This document shows, piece after piece, positions 11,913-20,384 of a stretch of 64,000 nt of DNA. Position 1 is the first letter of the stretch, and each line of letters opens with the position of its first letter. Made by a program: the position numbers and the translations under genes. The notes under the pieces were generated by a model. The model was not told the DNA's origin and did no database searches. It saw only the letters and a program-made list of their open reading frames with translations. The stretch is taken from NCBI RefSeq assembly GCF_000943545.1, contig NZ_JTHP01000033.1, forward strand, positions 1 through 64,000, given 5' to 3'. Source of the DNA: Paenibacillus terrae (GTDB lineage: Bacteria; Bacillota; Bacilli; Paenibacillales; Paenibacillaceae).

Positions 11913-11971
11913 AATGCATCCCAGATTGCTGCATACGCTTTATGCTTTCATGCTACAATCTGGGATGCATT
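11913..11971. promoter_or_regulatory. 16-bp perfect inverted repeat between divergent bgl and lacI-type genes
   Basis: AATGCATCCCAGATTG at 11913-11928 is repeated as its exact reverse complement at 11956-11971, with 27 bases between. There is no T run on either strand, so it is not an ordinary terminator. Its position between the two start codons fits an operator pair or a loop-forming regulatory site. Confidence 0.5.
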
Positions 11972-12006
11972 CCAGGTCAAGAACTAAATTTTTGGAGTTG
12001 AATTCC

Positions 12007-12984
12007 ATGCATAATATTAAAAGAATTGCTGAAATCGCGGGAGTATCGACAAGTACCGTGTCTCGGGTGCTGAATCATCATCCTTATGTCAGTGAAGCTA
12101 CGCGGACCAGGGTGATGGAAGTGATTCGGGAACTGGATTATATTCCGAATATTAATGCGGTGCAGTTAAAAGTGGGCCGTACCAAGGTCATCGGGATCAT
12201 GACTCCAACGATTAACAATTATTACATGCAAATCATCAAGGGAGTATCCAATGCGGGTAAAAAGCAGGATTATCAAGTTCTCATCTACCAGACGGAGGAA
12301 AATCGGGATTTGGAGAGCGCGGCGTTAGAGCTATTGAGGCAGAAAAAAGTGGACGGACTCGTCATTCTGCGGCGTATGCTGGATTGGTCCGCTGTGAAAC
12401 GTTATACCAAATATGGGCCGATTGTGACCTGCGAGCCATTAAAAAATAAAGATATTTCATCCATTTATCTCGACCATTATGAAGGATTTCGGATCGGATT
12501 AGAGCATTTGGCCGAGCTGGGATTTGAAAAAATCGCCTGCACCGTGGGCAGGAAAAACAGCGTAAACAGCCAAAGAAGACTCCAGGCCTATTATGACCTG
12601 CATGCGGCAAGGAAGCTGCCAGTGAATGAGGAGTGGTTGCTCAGCAGTATCCATACGGTGCAAGACGGAATGCGGGCGTTCGCCAAGCTGGAGTCGTTAA
12701 AGGAACGTCCACATGCCATCATGACCACCAACGATTTTGTGGCATGCGGTATTATCTCAGCCGCCCGCAGTAAGGGCTGGAATGTTCCAGAGGATTTGGC
12801 GGTGGTCGGTTTTGAAGCTGACGAAAGTCAGGTAGCCGACGCCATGGGACTGACTAATATTACAAATCCGTTGCAGCAAATCGGACAGGAGATGTTCCGT
12901 ACGTTATATCAGCAATTGAACAGGCAGCCTTTGGAGCCTGCCCCGCTCGCTTTTGAGTTGAAGGTCCGCCAGTCTACCTGCTAA
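12007..12984 (+). CDS. LacI-family transcriptional regulator
   Basis: 325 residues. The ATG at 12007 follows TTGGAG with 9-base spacing; an upstream in-frame extension to 11878 runs through the inverted repeat and lacks a binding site. Residues 1-55 are the LacI helix-turn-helix (IKRIAEIAGVSTSTVSRVLN). The rest is a periplasmic-binding-protein-like ligand domain (GIMTPTINNYYMQIIKG, TTNDFVACGII, DLAVVGFEADE). It probably controls the divergent phospho-beta-glucosidase gene. The effector is unknown. Confidence 0.9.
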   Translation: MHNIKRIAEIAGVSTSTVSRVLNHHPYVSEATRTRVMEVIRELDYIPNINAVQLKVGRTKVIGIMTPTINNYYMQIIKGVSNAGKKQDYQVLIYQTEENRDLESAALELLRQKKVDGLVILRRMLDWSAVKRYTKYGPIVTCEPLKNKDISSIYLDHYEGFRIGLEHLAELGFEKIACTVGRKNSVNSQRRLQAYYDLHAARKLPVNEEWLLSSIHTVQDGMRAFAKLESLKERPHAIMTTNDFVACGIISAARSKGWNVPEDLAVVGFEADESQVADAMGLTNITNPLQQIGQEMFRTLYQQLNRQPLEPAPLAFELKVRQSTC

Positions 12985-13010
12985 ATCCATCTGCTAACTC
13001 CATCTACAAA

Positions 13011-13766
13011 CTAACCAATTAACAACGTATAAACGATGCCCGGACCGTGTACTCCGATGGTCAGATCATTTTCAATATCCGACGAACGGCTGGGTCCGGT
13101 AATAAAATGAATCCCTGCGGGCAGTTGCTCACGTCCGACTTCGTCAAAGCGGCCTAAAATCTCGCCCAGCCGCGTCCGCAGACGCTCCAGCGGAAGGAGA
13201 ATGATCAGCACGGTCGGCAGCAGACTGACCGCGCGGCCCTTCTCCGGTGAGGACAGCACCGCCACCGATCCGGTGTAGGCGGCGGCCTCATCGGCAATGA
13301 CGATGCCGATATCCGCCTCGGCGGCGCGGGCCTTCCAGTCCTCGACTGGATCGGTGTTCCACACCGATAGACGGACTTCCGGCAGCGCCGATTCCAGCTG
13401 GAGCGCATCCAGATCCGGCTCATTCTGACGGATGATATAAGCCGCTCCCAGCTCTCGCGCCTTGCGCGCGATCCAGTCTGCCGTCTGCTCCAGATCCGGC
13501 AGACGCACGACATGCCCGCCAACACTTGTAAAGTTGGCGGTGAACTCTTCTATGCGCTGCTCCGCGCTCCATTCGAATTCGTGCCAGAATGCAGGTGCGC
13601 CGCGAAATGGCTGCACAGGTGGCTCCGTCTGTCGCGGACGCTTGAGCCGTGCCGCTATGTCATCCATAAAGCGTACCTGCTTGGCATGGGATTCTGTTTC
13701 CATTTGATGGAGCCACGCTTTATGGGCGGTCTTTGCTTGCGCAGAAGGTTTACTCTGTTCACTCAT
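13011..13766 (-). CDS. lutC: Lactate utilization protein C (LUD domain)
   Basis: 251 residues ending with the LUD-family sequence GPSRSSDIENDLTIGVHGP. It is the third subunit of the LutABC L-lactate oxidase complex, which feeds electrons from lactate to the respiratory chain at the cytoplasmic face. Its start overlaps the end of lutB by 8 bases, indicating translational coupling. Confidence 0.93.
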   Translation of the reverse strand: MSEQSKPSAQAKTAHKAWLHQMETESHAKQVRFMDDIAARLKRPRQTEPPVQPFRGAPAFWHEFEWSAEQRIEEFTANFTSVGGHVVRLPDLEQTADWIARKARELGAAYIIRQNEPDLDALQLESALPEVRLSVWNTDPVEDWKARAAEADIGIVIADEAAAYTGSVAVLSSPEKGRAVSLLPTVLIILLPLERLRTRLGEILGRFDEVGREQLPAGIHFITGPSRSSDIENDLTIGVHGPGIVYTLLIG

Positions 13767-15279
13767 GCTGTCTGCCTCCTTTACTTCTATCTTCCAAAAT
13801 CGTCTCCATTCGGCTACGAACGTCAGGCTGCATCACGTTACGTTCCTGCTCCAGTTCACGTTCCAGTGTGTTCCATTGCTGACGGAAGGACTTTTTCGCC
13901 AGAGAGGGGGCCACGCGGTACGTATTCCAGCCTTTTAGGGGACCAAGCTTAAGCGTAATTTCTCCCTTACGGACGACCACCTTCTGGGCAATCTGCCCCA
14001 GCCGAATCGCTACTGCGAATCGCTTCGAGCTGGAAACTACGGTCGCAAAGCCCTTCATTCCTGCTGCTTCCAGCTTATCTCCTTGTCCGGCCTCCACCTT
14101 GCGTCTGCGTAAATAAACCAGCATGTCGTGCAACGGTATTTTGACCGGGCAGGCTTCATAGCACGCACCACACAGGCTGGATGCACTTGCAATGTCGTTC
14201 CACTCATCGATGTTGCCGTGCAAGGCAGGCGTAAGTACCGCGCCAATAGGGCCGCTATAGGTCCCACCATACGCATGTCCGCCAATGTGACGATAAACCG
14301 GACAGGCATTTAGGCAAGCTCCGCAGCGAATGCAGTTCAGAAGCTCTTGAAACTCGGGATCGCCCAACTGAAGCGAACGTCCGTTATCTACGATGATGAT
14401 GTGCATTTCCTCCGGTCCATCGGCATCCTGACTGCGCCGCGGGCCTGAAATACCGGACATATACATCGTCAGCTTCTGACCAGTAGCGGAGCGTGGCAGC
14501 AATGTAGCCATGACCTCCAGATCCGTCCATGATGGAATAATCCGTTCCATACCCATTAGCGTAATTTGCGTTTTGGGCAAAGTTGATACCATCCGCGCAT
14601 TGCCTTCATTTTCGAACAGTACCATGGAACCCGTCTCCGCGATGGCAAAATTACAGCCTGTCATGCCAATATCCGCCTCCAGAAACTTTTCACGCAGCTT
14701 CTTGCGGACAAAACCAGCCAGAATCGTCGTATCCGCAGACAGTTCCTCCCCCGCTTCTTTGGACAGCAGTTCGGCAATCTGATAGCGGTTTTTGTGAATC
14801 GCCGGAATGACGATATGGGATGGGGCCTCGCCTGCAAGCTGAATAATATATTCACCGAGATCACTTTCAATCGTCTCGATATCCACGCCCTCCAGCGCCT
14901 GATTCAAATGTAGCTCTTCGGACACCATCGACTTGGATTTAACGACAGACCGGGCCTGATTGTGAGCAGCAATATCCAGCGTAATTCGTACGGCATCTGC
15001 GGCTGTCTCGGCAAAATGGATATGCACCCCGTTGGCCCGGGCATTGTCCACAAACAGGTTCAAATAATAGTCCAGATGGGCAATGGTATGCAACCGAATT
15101 TGACGGCCCCGCTCACGCCATTCCTCCCAATTTCCGTGCTGCTCTGAAGCCGCCAGCTTGCCGTTGCGCAAACGCTCGGTTGTGAAACGGACTGCATTCC
15201 GCAGAAAATCGTCGTTCAGGGCCAGCTCGGCACGTTTTTTGACCTTTTGGCTCATCGAATGTGAATATACAGCGGTCAT
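13759..15279 (-). CDS. lutB: Lactate utilization iron-sulfur protein B
   Basis: 506 residues, slightly longer than B. subtilis LutB. The N-terminal LUD domain is followed by two 4Fe-4S clusters: CIRCGACLNACPVY near residue 316 and CGACYEACPVKIP near residue 366. It overlaps lutA by four bases (ATGA). It works with lutA and lutC in oxidising L-lactate to pyruvate. Confidence 0.93.
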   Translation of the reverse strand: MTAVYSHSMSQKVKKRAELALNDDFLRNAVRFTTERLRNGKLAASEQHGNWEEWRERGRQIRLHTIAHLDYYLNLFVDNARANGVHIHFAETAADAVRITLDIAAHNQARSVVKSKSMVSEELHLNQALEGVDIETIESDLGEYIIQLAGEAPSHIVIPAIHKNRYQIAELLSKEAGEELSADTTILAGFVRKKLREKFLEADIGMTGCNFAIAETGSMVLFENEGNARMVSTLPKTQITLMGMERIIPSWTDLEVMATLLPRSATGQKLTMYMSGISGPRRSQDADGPEEMHIIIVDNGRSLQLGDPEFQELLNCIRCGACLNACPVYRHIGGHAYGGTYSGPIGAVLTPALHGNIDEWNDIASASSLCGACYEACPVKIPLHDMLVYLRRRKVEAGQGDKLEAAGMKGFATVVSSSKRFAVAIRLGQIAQKVVVRKGEITLKLGPLKGWNTYRVAPSLAKKSFRQQWNTLERELEQERNVMQPDVRSRMETILEDRSKGGRQHE

Positions 15280-16013
15280 GCGTGCTTCACCCCTTCATAC
15301 AGCAGCTCGGCCAGATGCATAACCCGAACCGGCTCTTCCCGATACCGGAGATTTCCCGCAATGTTCATCAGGCAGGCCATATCCAGTCCAACCAGCACCT
15401 CGGCCTCCGTCTCCCTGATATGATCCACCTTTTCCGTCACCATGGCTCCCGAAATATCCGACATTTTTACCGCAAAAGTACCACCAAAGCCACAGCAATC
15501 CTCTGCAAAAGGAAGCGGCACCAGTTGCAAGCCCTTTACGCTGCCAAGTAGCTGCATCGGCTCCTCCTTCACGCCCAACAAACGGGTACCGTGGCAAGAC
15601 GGATGGTAGGTTACGGTATGCGGAAAAGACGCGCCCACATCGGTCACGCCAAGCACCTGTACCATAAATTGCGTAAACTCATACGTCTTTTGCTCCAGTC
15701 GCCGCGCTGAGTCCAGCCATTCCGGCTCATCCTTGAACAACTCCGGGTAATGATGAATCATATAAGTGCATGAACCGGAGGGCGATACGACAAAGTCGCT
15801 GTCGTCAAACGCTTTCAAAATCGTTTTCGCTGCTGCCCTCGTTTCATCCCAGTAGCCGCTGTTATAGGACGGCTGTCCGCAGCATGTCTGCACCTTCGGA
15901 AAATCCAGTTGAACACCATATCTGGCAAGCAAGCGTGCCATCGCTTCCCCCACCTTGGGATAAATCGCATCACTCAGGCAGGTAATAAATAAAGATACCT
16001 TCATACGAGACAC
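15276..16013 (-). CDS. lutA: Lactate utilization protein A, CCG-domain iron-sulfur protein
   Basis: 245 residues with the two CCG motifs TCCGQPSYNSGYWD and EDCCGFGGTFAVKM, which bind Fe-S clusters in the Cys-rich domain family. It is the first gene of the lutABC operon. No lutR or lactate permease gene lies nearby. A near-consensus cre and a short palindromic repeat lie in the upstream region. Confidence 0.93.
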   Translation of the reverse strand: MSRMKVSLFITCLSDAIYPKVGEAMARLLARYGVQLDFPKVQTCCGQPSYNSGYWDETRAAAKTILKAFDDSDFVVSPSGSCTYMIHHYPELFKDEPEWLDSARRLEQKTYEFTQFMVQVLGVTDVGASFPHTVTYHPSCHGTRLLGVKEEPMQLLGSVKGLQLVPLPFAEDCCGFGGTFAVKMSDISGAMVTEKVDHIRETEAEVLVGLDMACLMNIAGNLRYREEPVRVMHLAELLYEGVKHA

Positions 16014-16075
16014 CCCTTCCGTCCATGGAATAGCTATTACTTTATAAATGAAAAGTTACCTTTAGTGCCACTGCG

Positions 16076-16138
16076 CAGTCGGATGGTGCTTCCCATCGCG
16101 ATCGCTTCGCTTGTACAGCACCATTCCGTCTACTCCGT
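16076..16138. repeat. Palindromic intergenic repeat, short copy
   Basis: The two ends GGATGGTGCT and AGCACCATTCC pair around a GCGATCGC core. The right half, CGCTTGTACAGCACCATTCC then TACTCCG, aligns over 30 bases with the right half of the repeat at 20011-20144 with about 70% identity. It lacks the ATCCCGTTGCAA core of the two longer copies. It lies 60 bases upstream of lutA. Confidence 0.5.
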
Positions 16139-16173
16139 TTACGTGTACATTTTACGAGTTTAGTTTATTAGTA

Positions 16174-16188
16174 TAGTAAGCGTTTTCT
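16174..16188. promoter_or_regulatory. Possible cre site upstream of lutABC
   Basis: TAGTAAGCGTTTTCT matches 14 of 15 cre positions. It is about 160 bases upstream of lutA. The rest of 16189-16300 shows no gene. Confidence 0.4.
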
Positions 16189-16300
16189 AATTACTTTGAT
16201 GTTATACCGTTTGCATGTGGAGCGTCTGACCTGGTCCGTCGGCATTAGGTTTGAACCGACACCTACTCACTACAAAAAAAATCCACTTACGGAGGATACC

Positions 16301-16475
16301 AGCGGAGCGGTTCATTTGAATCTGGAGAAGCGTCAGCGATCGCCTAAAAGCTTTCCAAAGGAAAGCTCTCATCGTAAGCATAAGCTTGCAGTGGGATTCT
16401 CACCTATACATGTTTTACATCATCAGAGAATCCCGCTGCAACAGCGATCGTAAGATCAAATGAAGCGCGGAGCGC
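16301..16475. repeat. Palindromic intergenic repeat, long copy
   Basis: About 175 bases that fold back on themselves: outer AGCGGAGCGGTTCATTTGA pairs with TCAAATGAAGCGCGGAGCGC, and inner GCTTGCAGTGGGATTCTC at 16384-16401 pairs with GAGAATCCCGCTGCA at 16426-16440. The inner arm plus CAGCGATCG closely matches the repeat at 20011-20144. It ends 24 bases from the DeoR gene stop, so transcripts of the rha operon would form this hairpin at their 3' end. Confidence 0.65.
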
Positions 16476-16498
16476 CCTCCACCTCGACATTTTTAAAT

Positions 16499-17257
16499 TT
16501 ATACAACCGTAACCGGAATCGACAACTCTGCCAAATGACTGCGAATGGGGTCCGACAACCGCGAGTCGGTAATAATCTCGGACACCTGCGACAATTTCAC
16601 GACATGCGTAAACGCCTGCTGCCCAAATTTGCTCGCATCTGCCAGTAAAATCACGCGGTCTGCAATGCTGACCATTTTTTGCTTCAAACGGGCTTGCAGC
16701 TCATTCGATTCACTAATGCCCCGATCCAGATGGACCCCCTGGCTGGAGAAAAATAATTTATCCACATAATACGATTCCAACGAGCGCTCCGCGAGCGGGC
16801 CTACGAATGACAGTGAACGCTGTAGTAACTGTCCTCCGGTGGAAATGACCTCAATTTTTTCCTTACCCGCCAACTCTGTTGCTACACGGATCGAATTCGT
16901 CAATATCGTCAACGGAATATCCGGCAGAATAGACGCCATATACCAGGCCGTCGTGCTGGCATCCAGCAAAATACGATCATGCGGCTGAATCTGCTTTACC
17001 GCTTCCTCGGCAATCCGGCGCTTTTCCTCTGCGTTCATAATTTCCCGTACCGCATACGGCGTTTCGGGCTGCTCATTTTTGACGCTGACTGCTCCACCAT
17101 GTGAACGGCGTAGCCGTCCCGCCTGCTCCAAACGGTCCAGATCGCGGCGGATCGTTTCCTCCGTTACTTTGCACAGCTCACTCAACTCCGACACACGGAT
17201 GCTTCCTTTTTCATTGACGAGCTGTACGATCATCTCATATCTTTCTGCAACCAGCAT
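16499..17257 (-). CDS. DeoR-family transcriptional regulator of the rhamnose operon
   Basis: 252 residues from the ATG at 17257, which follows GGAG with 10-base spacing; a longer frame to 17332 would run into rhaB. The N-terminal DeoR helix-turn-helix includes VSELSELCKVTEETIRRDLDR and HGGAV, and a DeoRC sugar-phosphate sensing domain follows (ILLDASTTAWYMA, ILTNSIRVA, FVGPLAE). It is the last gene of rhaA-rhaB-deoR and most likely represses the pathway until a rhamnose catabolite is present. Confidence 0.88.
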   Translation of the reverse strand: MLVAERYEMIVQLVNEKGSIRVSELSELCKVTEETIRRDLDRLEQAGRLRRSHGGAVSVKNEQPETPYAVREIMNAEEKRRIAEEAVKQIQPHDRILLDASTTAWYMASILPDIPLTILTNSIRVATELAGKEKIEVISTGGQLLQRSLSFVGPLAERSLESYYVDKLFFSSQGVHLDRGISESNELQARLKQKMVSIADRVILLADASKFGQQAFTHVVKLSQVSEIITDSRLSDPIRSHLAELSIPVTVV

Positions 17258-17277
17258 GGCAATCTCACTCCACATCT

Positions 17278-18753
17278 TTAATGTACAAAAAGTCCCGTCA
17301 CACGCCGGAATCGTCCGTAGGCATCCTCCCACGCTTCCGACTCGGCAGGTTCATATACCTCTACGGAAATAGAATCCGCGATGACCCGGCGTGCTTCCCA
17401 TATATCGGCGAACTTTCCCTGTGCCATCCATTGTACCGCAAGATTGCCGATTGCGCTTGCTTCTGCGGGTCCAGCCCACACGGGTTTTTGAATAGAGTTG
17501 GCCGTCCATTGGCACAACAGCCGATTCTGAATTCCCCCACCGACCATATGCAACCCATTAAACCGTTGTCCTGACACCCGTTCCGTAAGCTCCAAAACGT
17601 AACGGTACTTCAACGCCAGACTTTCCAAAATACAGCGTGTGACCTCCCCCGGTGTCTCCGGTAAAGGCTGCCCGGTATTACGGCAATATTGGCGTATGCG
17701 TGTTTTCATATCTCCGGCATGCAGAAACAGTTCATCGTCTGGGTCGATCCATGAAGCAAACGCCGGAGCCTGCTCCGCCATGTGTACCAGCTCGGGGAAA
17801 GAATAGGAGGTTCCTTGACGCTCCCACTCTCTGCGTGCCTCCTGTAAAATCCACAAGCCCATAATATTTTTAAGCAGCCTGTAGGTCCGGCCTACCCCGC
17901 CTTCGTTCGTAAAATTAAATCTCAGCGTATCATCGTTGATCACGGGCTGCGGGGTTTCCGTTCCCATCAGGGACCACGTTCCGCAGCTTAAATAGGCAAA
18001 TGATCGCTCCAGCGCAGGCACCGCCGCCACAGCCGATCCCGTATCATGCTCCGCGACCGCAATGACAGGAATCGCCCCGATGCCCAGATCAGTCATGACC
18101 GAGGAACGGATCGTACCGGCGGCACTTCCCGGCTCCAGTACCTTTCCAAACCAGGAACGGGGAATGCTGATACCGGACAAAAGCTCATCATCCCAGTCCT
18201 GCTGCAACGGATTATATAACTGCGTGCTGGTCGCATTGGAAAATTCATTAACCATTTCACCCGTCAGAAAATACCGCAGCAAATCAGGGATCATCAAGAA
18301 ATGCTTTGCCTGCTCCAGCAGCGGCGATTTTGCTTTTCGCATAGCAGACAGCTGATACATCGTGTTAAACGTCAAAAACTGAATGCCTGTGTGCTGAAAA
18401 ATAAACTCTTTTCCCAGTTGGCCATGTACTTCCTCCATCACCCCGTGGGTATGCCAATCCCGATAATGATAAGGGTTACCCAGCAATTCTCCGGTTTCTC
18501 CAATCAGTCCAAAATCGACCGACCAGGAATCAATCGCCAGACTGGACGGGTTCACTCCCATGTGCTTGGCTTTGAGCAGCCCTTGCTGAACCTCGTGATA
18601 CAGACGCAAAATATCCCAGTGCAGACGTTCCCCGACCTTGACCGGATCATTCGAAAAGCGATGGATTTCCTCCACCTCTATACGTGAATCCGTCAATCGT
18701 CCGAGCAGTACCCTGCCGCTGCTTGCCCCCAAATCATATGCGAGGATGCTCAC
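17278..18753 (-). CDS. rhaB: Rhamnulokinase
   Basis: 491 residues of the FGGY kinase family. It begins AYDLGASSGRVLLG, the ATP phosphate-binding loop, and has the C-terminal GGGIQNRLLCQWTANS segment. It phosphorylates L-rhamnulose to L-rhamnulose-1-phosphate. The start overlaps the rhaA stop by four bases. Confidence 0.93.
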   Translation of the reverse strand: MSILAYDLGASSGRVLLGRLTDSRIEVEEIHRFSNDPVKVGERLHWDILRLYHEVQQGLLKAKHMGVNPSSLAIDSWSVDFGLIGETGELLGNPYHYRDWHTHGVMEEVHGQLGKEFIFQHTGIQFLTFNTMYQLSAMRKAKSPLLEQAKHFLMIPDLLRYFLTGEMVNEFSNATSTQLYNPLQQDWDDELLSGISIPRSWFGKVLEPGSAAGTIRSSVMTDLGIGAIPVIAVAEHDTGSAVAAVPALERSFAYLSCGTWSLMGTETPQPVINDDTLRFNFTNEGGVGRTYRLLKNIMGLWILQEARREWERQGTSYSFPELVHMAEQAPAFASWIDPDDELFLHAGDMKTRIRQYCRNTGQPLPETPGEVTRCILESLALKYRYVLELTERVSGQRFNGLHMVGGGIQNRLLCQWTANSIQKPVWAGPAEASAIGNLAVQWMAQGKFADIWEARRVIADSISVEVYEPAESEAWEDAYGRFRRVTGLFVH

Positions 18754-19970
18754 CAGCTTGCACCACCCTTGCCTCTTTGCAAAATCTGCGTGCCATAATC
18801 AGACGCTAAATAAGCTTTCATCGGATCAGCGGGTAGTCCTTGCTCCTCACGTATTGCCTTGAGCAATGGTGCAACGTCGAACTCAAACGCTTTACGCACA
18901 GCATCCTCCGCACCCAGCACATCCTGACGGTTCGCCGCTTCCTCCACCTCTGCATGATTGATCAGCAACGCCTTCGCATATTGAGTCTGCACATTCAGCA
19001 CCGAGCGAATCATCGCCGGAATTTTTTGCTCAATATTGTGCGACTGGTCGATCAAATAAGCAATTTTGTCCACCGTATGTCGGATATCCGTATCCACATC
19101 CTGAGCCGCATTTAAAATTTGATAAAAAATCAAGAACAGCTCATATGGATTCGCGGAGCCCACGATGAGATCATCATCCGCATATTTGTAGCTATTAAAA
19201 TGAAAACCGCCCAATCGCTTCTCATCAATTAAAAACGCGACAATATGCTCCACGTTGGCTCCCGGCAGATGATGCCCTGTATCCACAAGCACCTGTGCCT
19301 GCGATCCCAGCTTGGTCGCGTAATTGTACGCCATGCCCCAGTCGGCAATATCCGTATGATAAAAGGCTGGCTCGAACGCCTTGTATTCAATCAGCATGCG
19401 CATATCAGGCGTAAGCGCCTTATACATTTCGCTGAGTGCTTCCAGCATCCAATTTTTCCGCTTGCGGATGTCTCCCTGACCCGGATAATTTGTTCCGTCT
19501 GCAAACCACAGGCTAAAATCGTTGGAACCCGTTTCTTTCGCAATGTCCACACATTCCAGCAAGTGGTTTGTTGCCTTGCGGCGGATTGCCGGGTCTACAT
19601 TGGTGACGCTGCCGAGCATGTAATCTTCATCCTGAAACAGATTCGGATTAACCGCCCCAAGACGTAGTCCCAGACTTTCAGCATGGCTGCGGAGCTTGCC
19701 GTAATTATCCACCTTATCCCATGGAATATGAATGGCAACCGATGGACACAATCCCGTTACTGCATGAACCTGTGCAGCATCCTCCAGCTTTTCGAACGGA
19801 TCACGCGGCACGCCTGTTTTTTGAAAAACTTTAAACCGTGTACCTGAGTCGCCATAGCCCCATGATGGGGTTTCTATGCTAAGCGCTTTCAGCTTTGTCT
19901 TTACTTGTTCCAGGTCAATGCCCCTTTGTTGCTGCTGTTCCTCGAATAAGGCGTACGCTTTATCGCTCAT
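18750..19970 (-). CDS. rhaA: L-rhamnose isomerase
   Basis: 406 residues of the RhaI-type (Pseudomonas/Rhizobium-like) xylose-isomerase-fold rhamnose isomerase, rather than the E. coli type. Metal-site regions are visible in LIEYKAFEPAFYHTD, VLVDTGHHLPGANVE and GGFHFNSYKYADDDL. It converts L-rhamnose to L-rhamnulose. It is the first gene of the rhaA-rhaB-deoR unit. The upstream 400 bases carry a palindromic repeat and an AT-rich dyad. Confidence 0.92.
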   Translation of the reverse strand: MSDKAYALFEEQQQQRGIDLEQVKTKLKALSIETPSWGYGDSGTRFKVFQKTGVPRDPFEKLEDAAQVHAVTGLCPSVAIHIPWDKVDNYGKLRSHAESLGLRLGAVNPNLFQDEDYMLGSVTNVDPAIRRKATNHLLECVDIAKETGSNDFSLWFADGTNYPGQGDIRKRKNWMLEALSEMYKALTPDMRMLIEYKAFEPAFYHTDIADWGMAYNYATKLGSQAQVLVDTGHHLPGANVEHIVAFLIDEKRLGGFHFNSYKYADDDLIVGSANPYELFLIFYQILNAAQDVDTDIRHTVDKIAYLIDQSHNIEQKIPAMIRSVLNVQTQYAKALLINHAEVEEAANRQDVLGAEDAVRKAFEFDVAPLLKAIREEQGLPADPMKAYLASDYGTQILQRGKGGASW

Positions 19971-20010
19971 CGTGATTCCTCCTTGAAAAGTGAGTGAGTT
20001 ATGGGGGAGG

Positions 20011-20144
20011 CCGCTTCGCGTGCGGATTGTTCTTCCGATCGCTGTTGCAACGGGATTTTTTCATTTTATAACACAAGATAAGGTTAAAATCCCGTTGCAA
20101 AGGCGAACGCTACGCTTCTTCAGAACAATTCCACCCGCTCCGCT
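20011..20144. repeat. Palindromic intergenic repeat, medium copy
   Basis: Inner arms TTGCAACGGGATTTT at 20045-20059 and AAAATCCCGTTGCAA at 20086-20100 pair perfectly. Outer arms (GGATTGTTCTTC and GAACAATTCC, then CGCTCCGCT) pair imperfectly. The CGATCGCTGTTGCAACGGGA arm matches the reverse complement of 16431-16450 with a single change. It lies between rhaA and rhaEW, which point the same way. Confidence 0.65.
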
Positions 20145-20216
20145 GCTGACCATCCATAAAGTCACTTCTATTTTAAAGTTTTGGGTGTGCATTTTCGGAA
20201 AAGCACAAAATACGAA

Positions 20217-20247
20217 ACGTAAATAAGTTATTATTACTTATTTACGT
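20217..20247. promoter_or_regulatory. AT-rich 12-bp dyad upstream of rhaA
   Basis: ACGTAAATAAGT at 20217-20228 and its exact reverse complement at 20236-20247, seven bases apart. It is too AT-rich to be a terminator. It is a candidate operator for the DeoR regulator, about 250 bases upstream of rhaA and 140 downstream of rhaEW. Confidence 0.4.
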
Positions 20248-20384
20248 CTTTTCATTTAAAGAGTACATCGTTCTTATAATCAGAGATTTATTTGAAAGTA
20301 GTTCAATAGATTAATCAGACACTTCCTAATATATTTGCTGTATAAACTAAATTAAAGTAACTTCTAAGTTCAGTTTATAACGTT

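Noticed and set aside
16196..16453. Plus-strand 85-codon open frame in the lutA-deoR gap
   Set aside because: It lies entirely across the palindromic repeat, has no ribosome binding site and its codons follow the hairpin arms.
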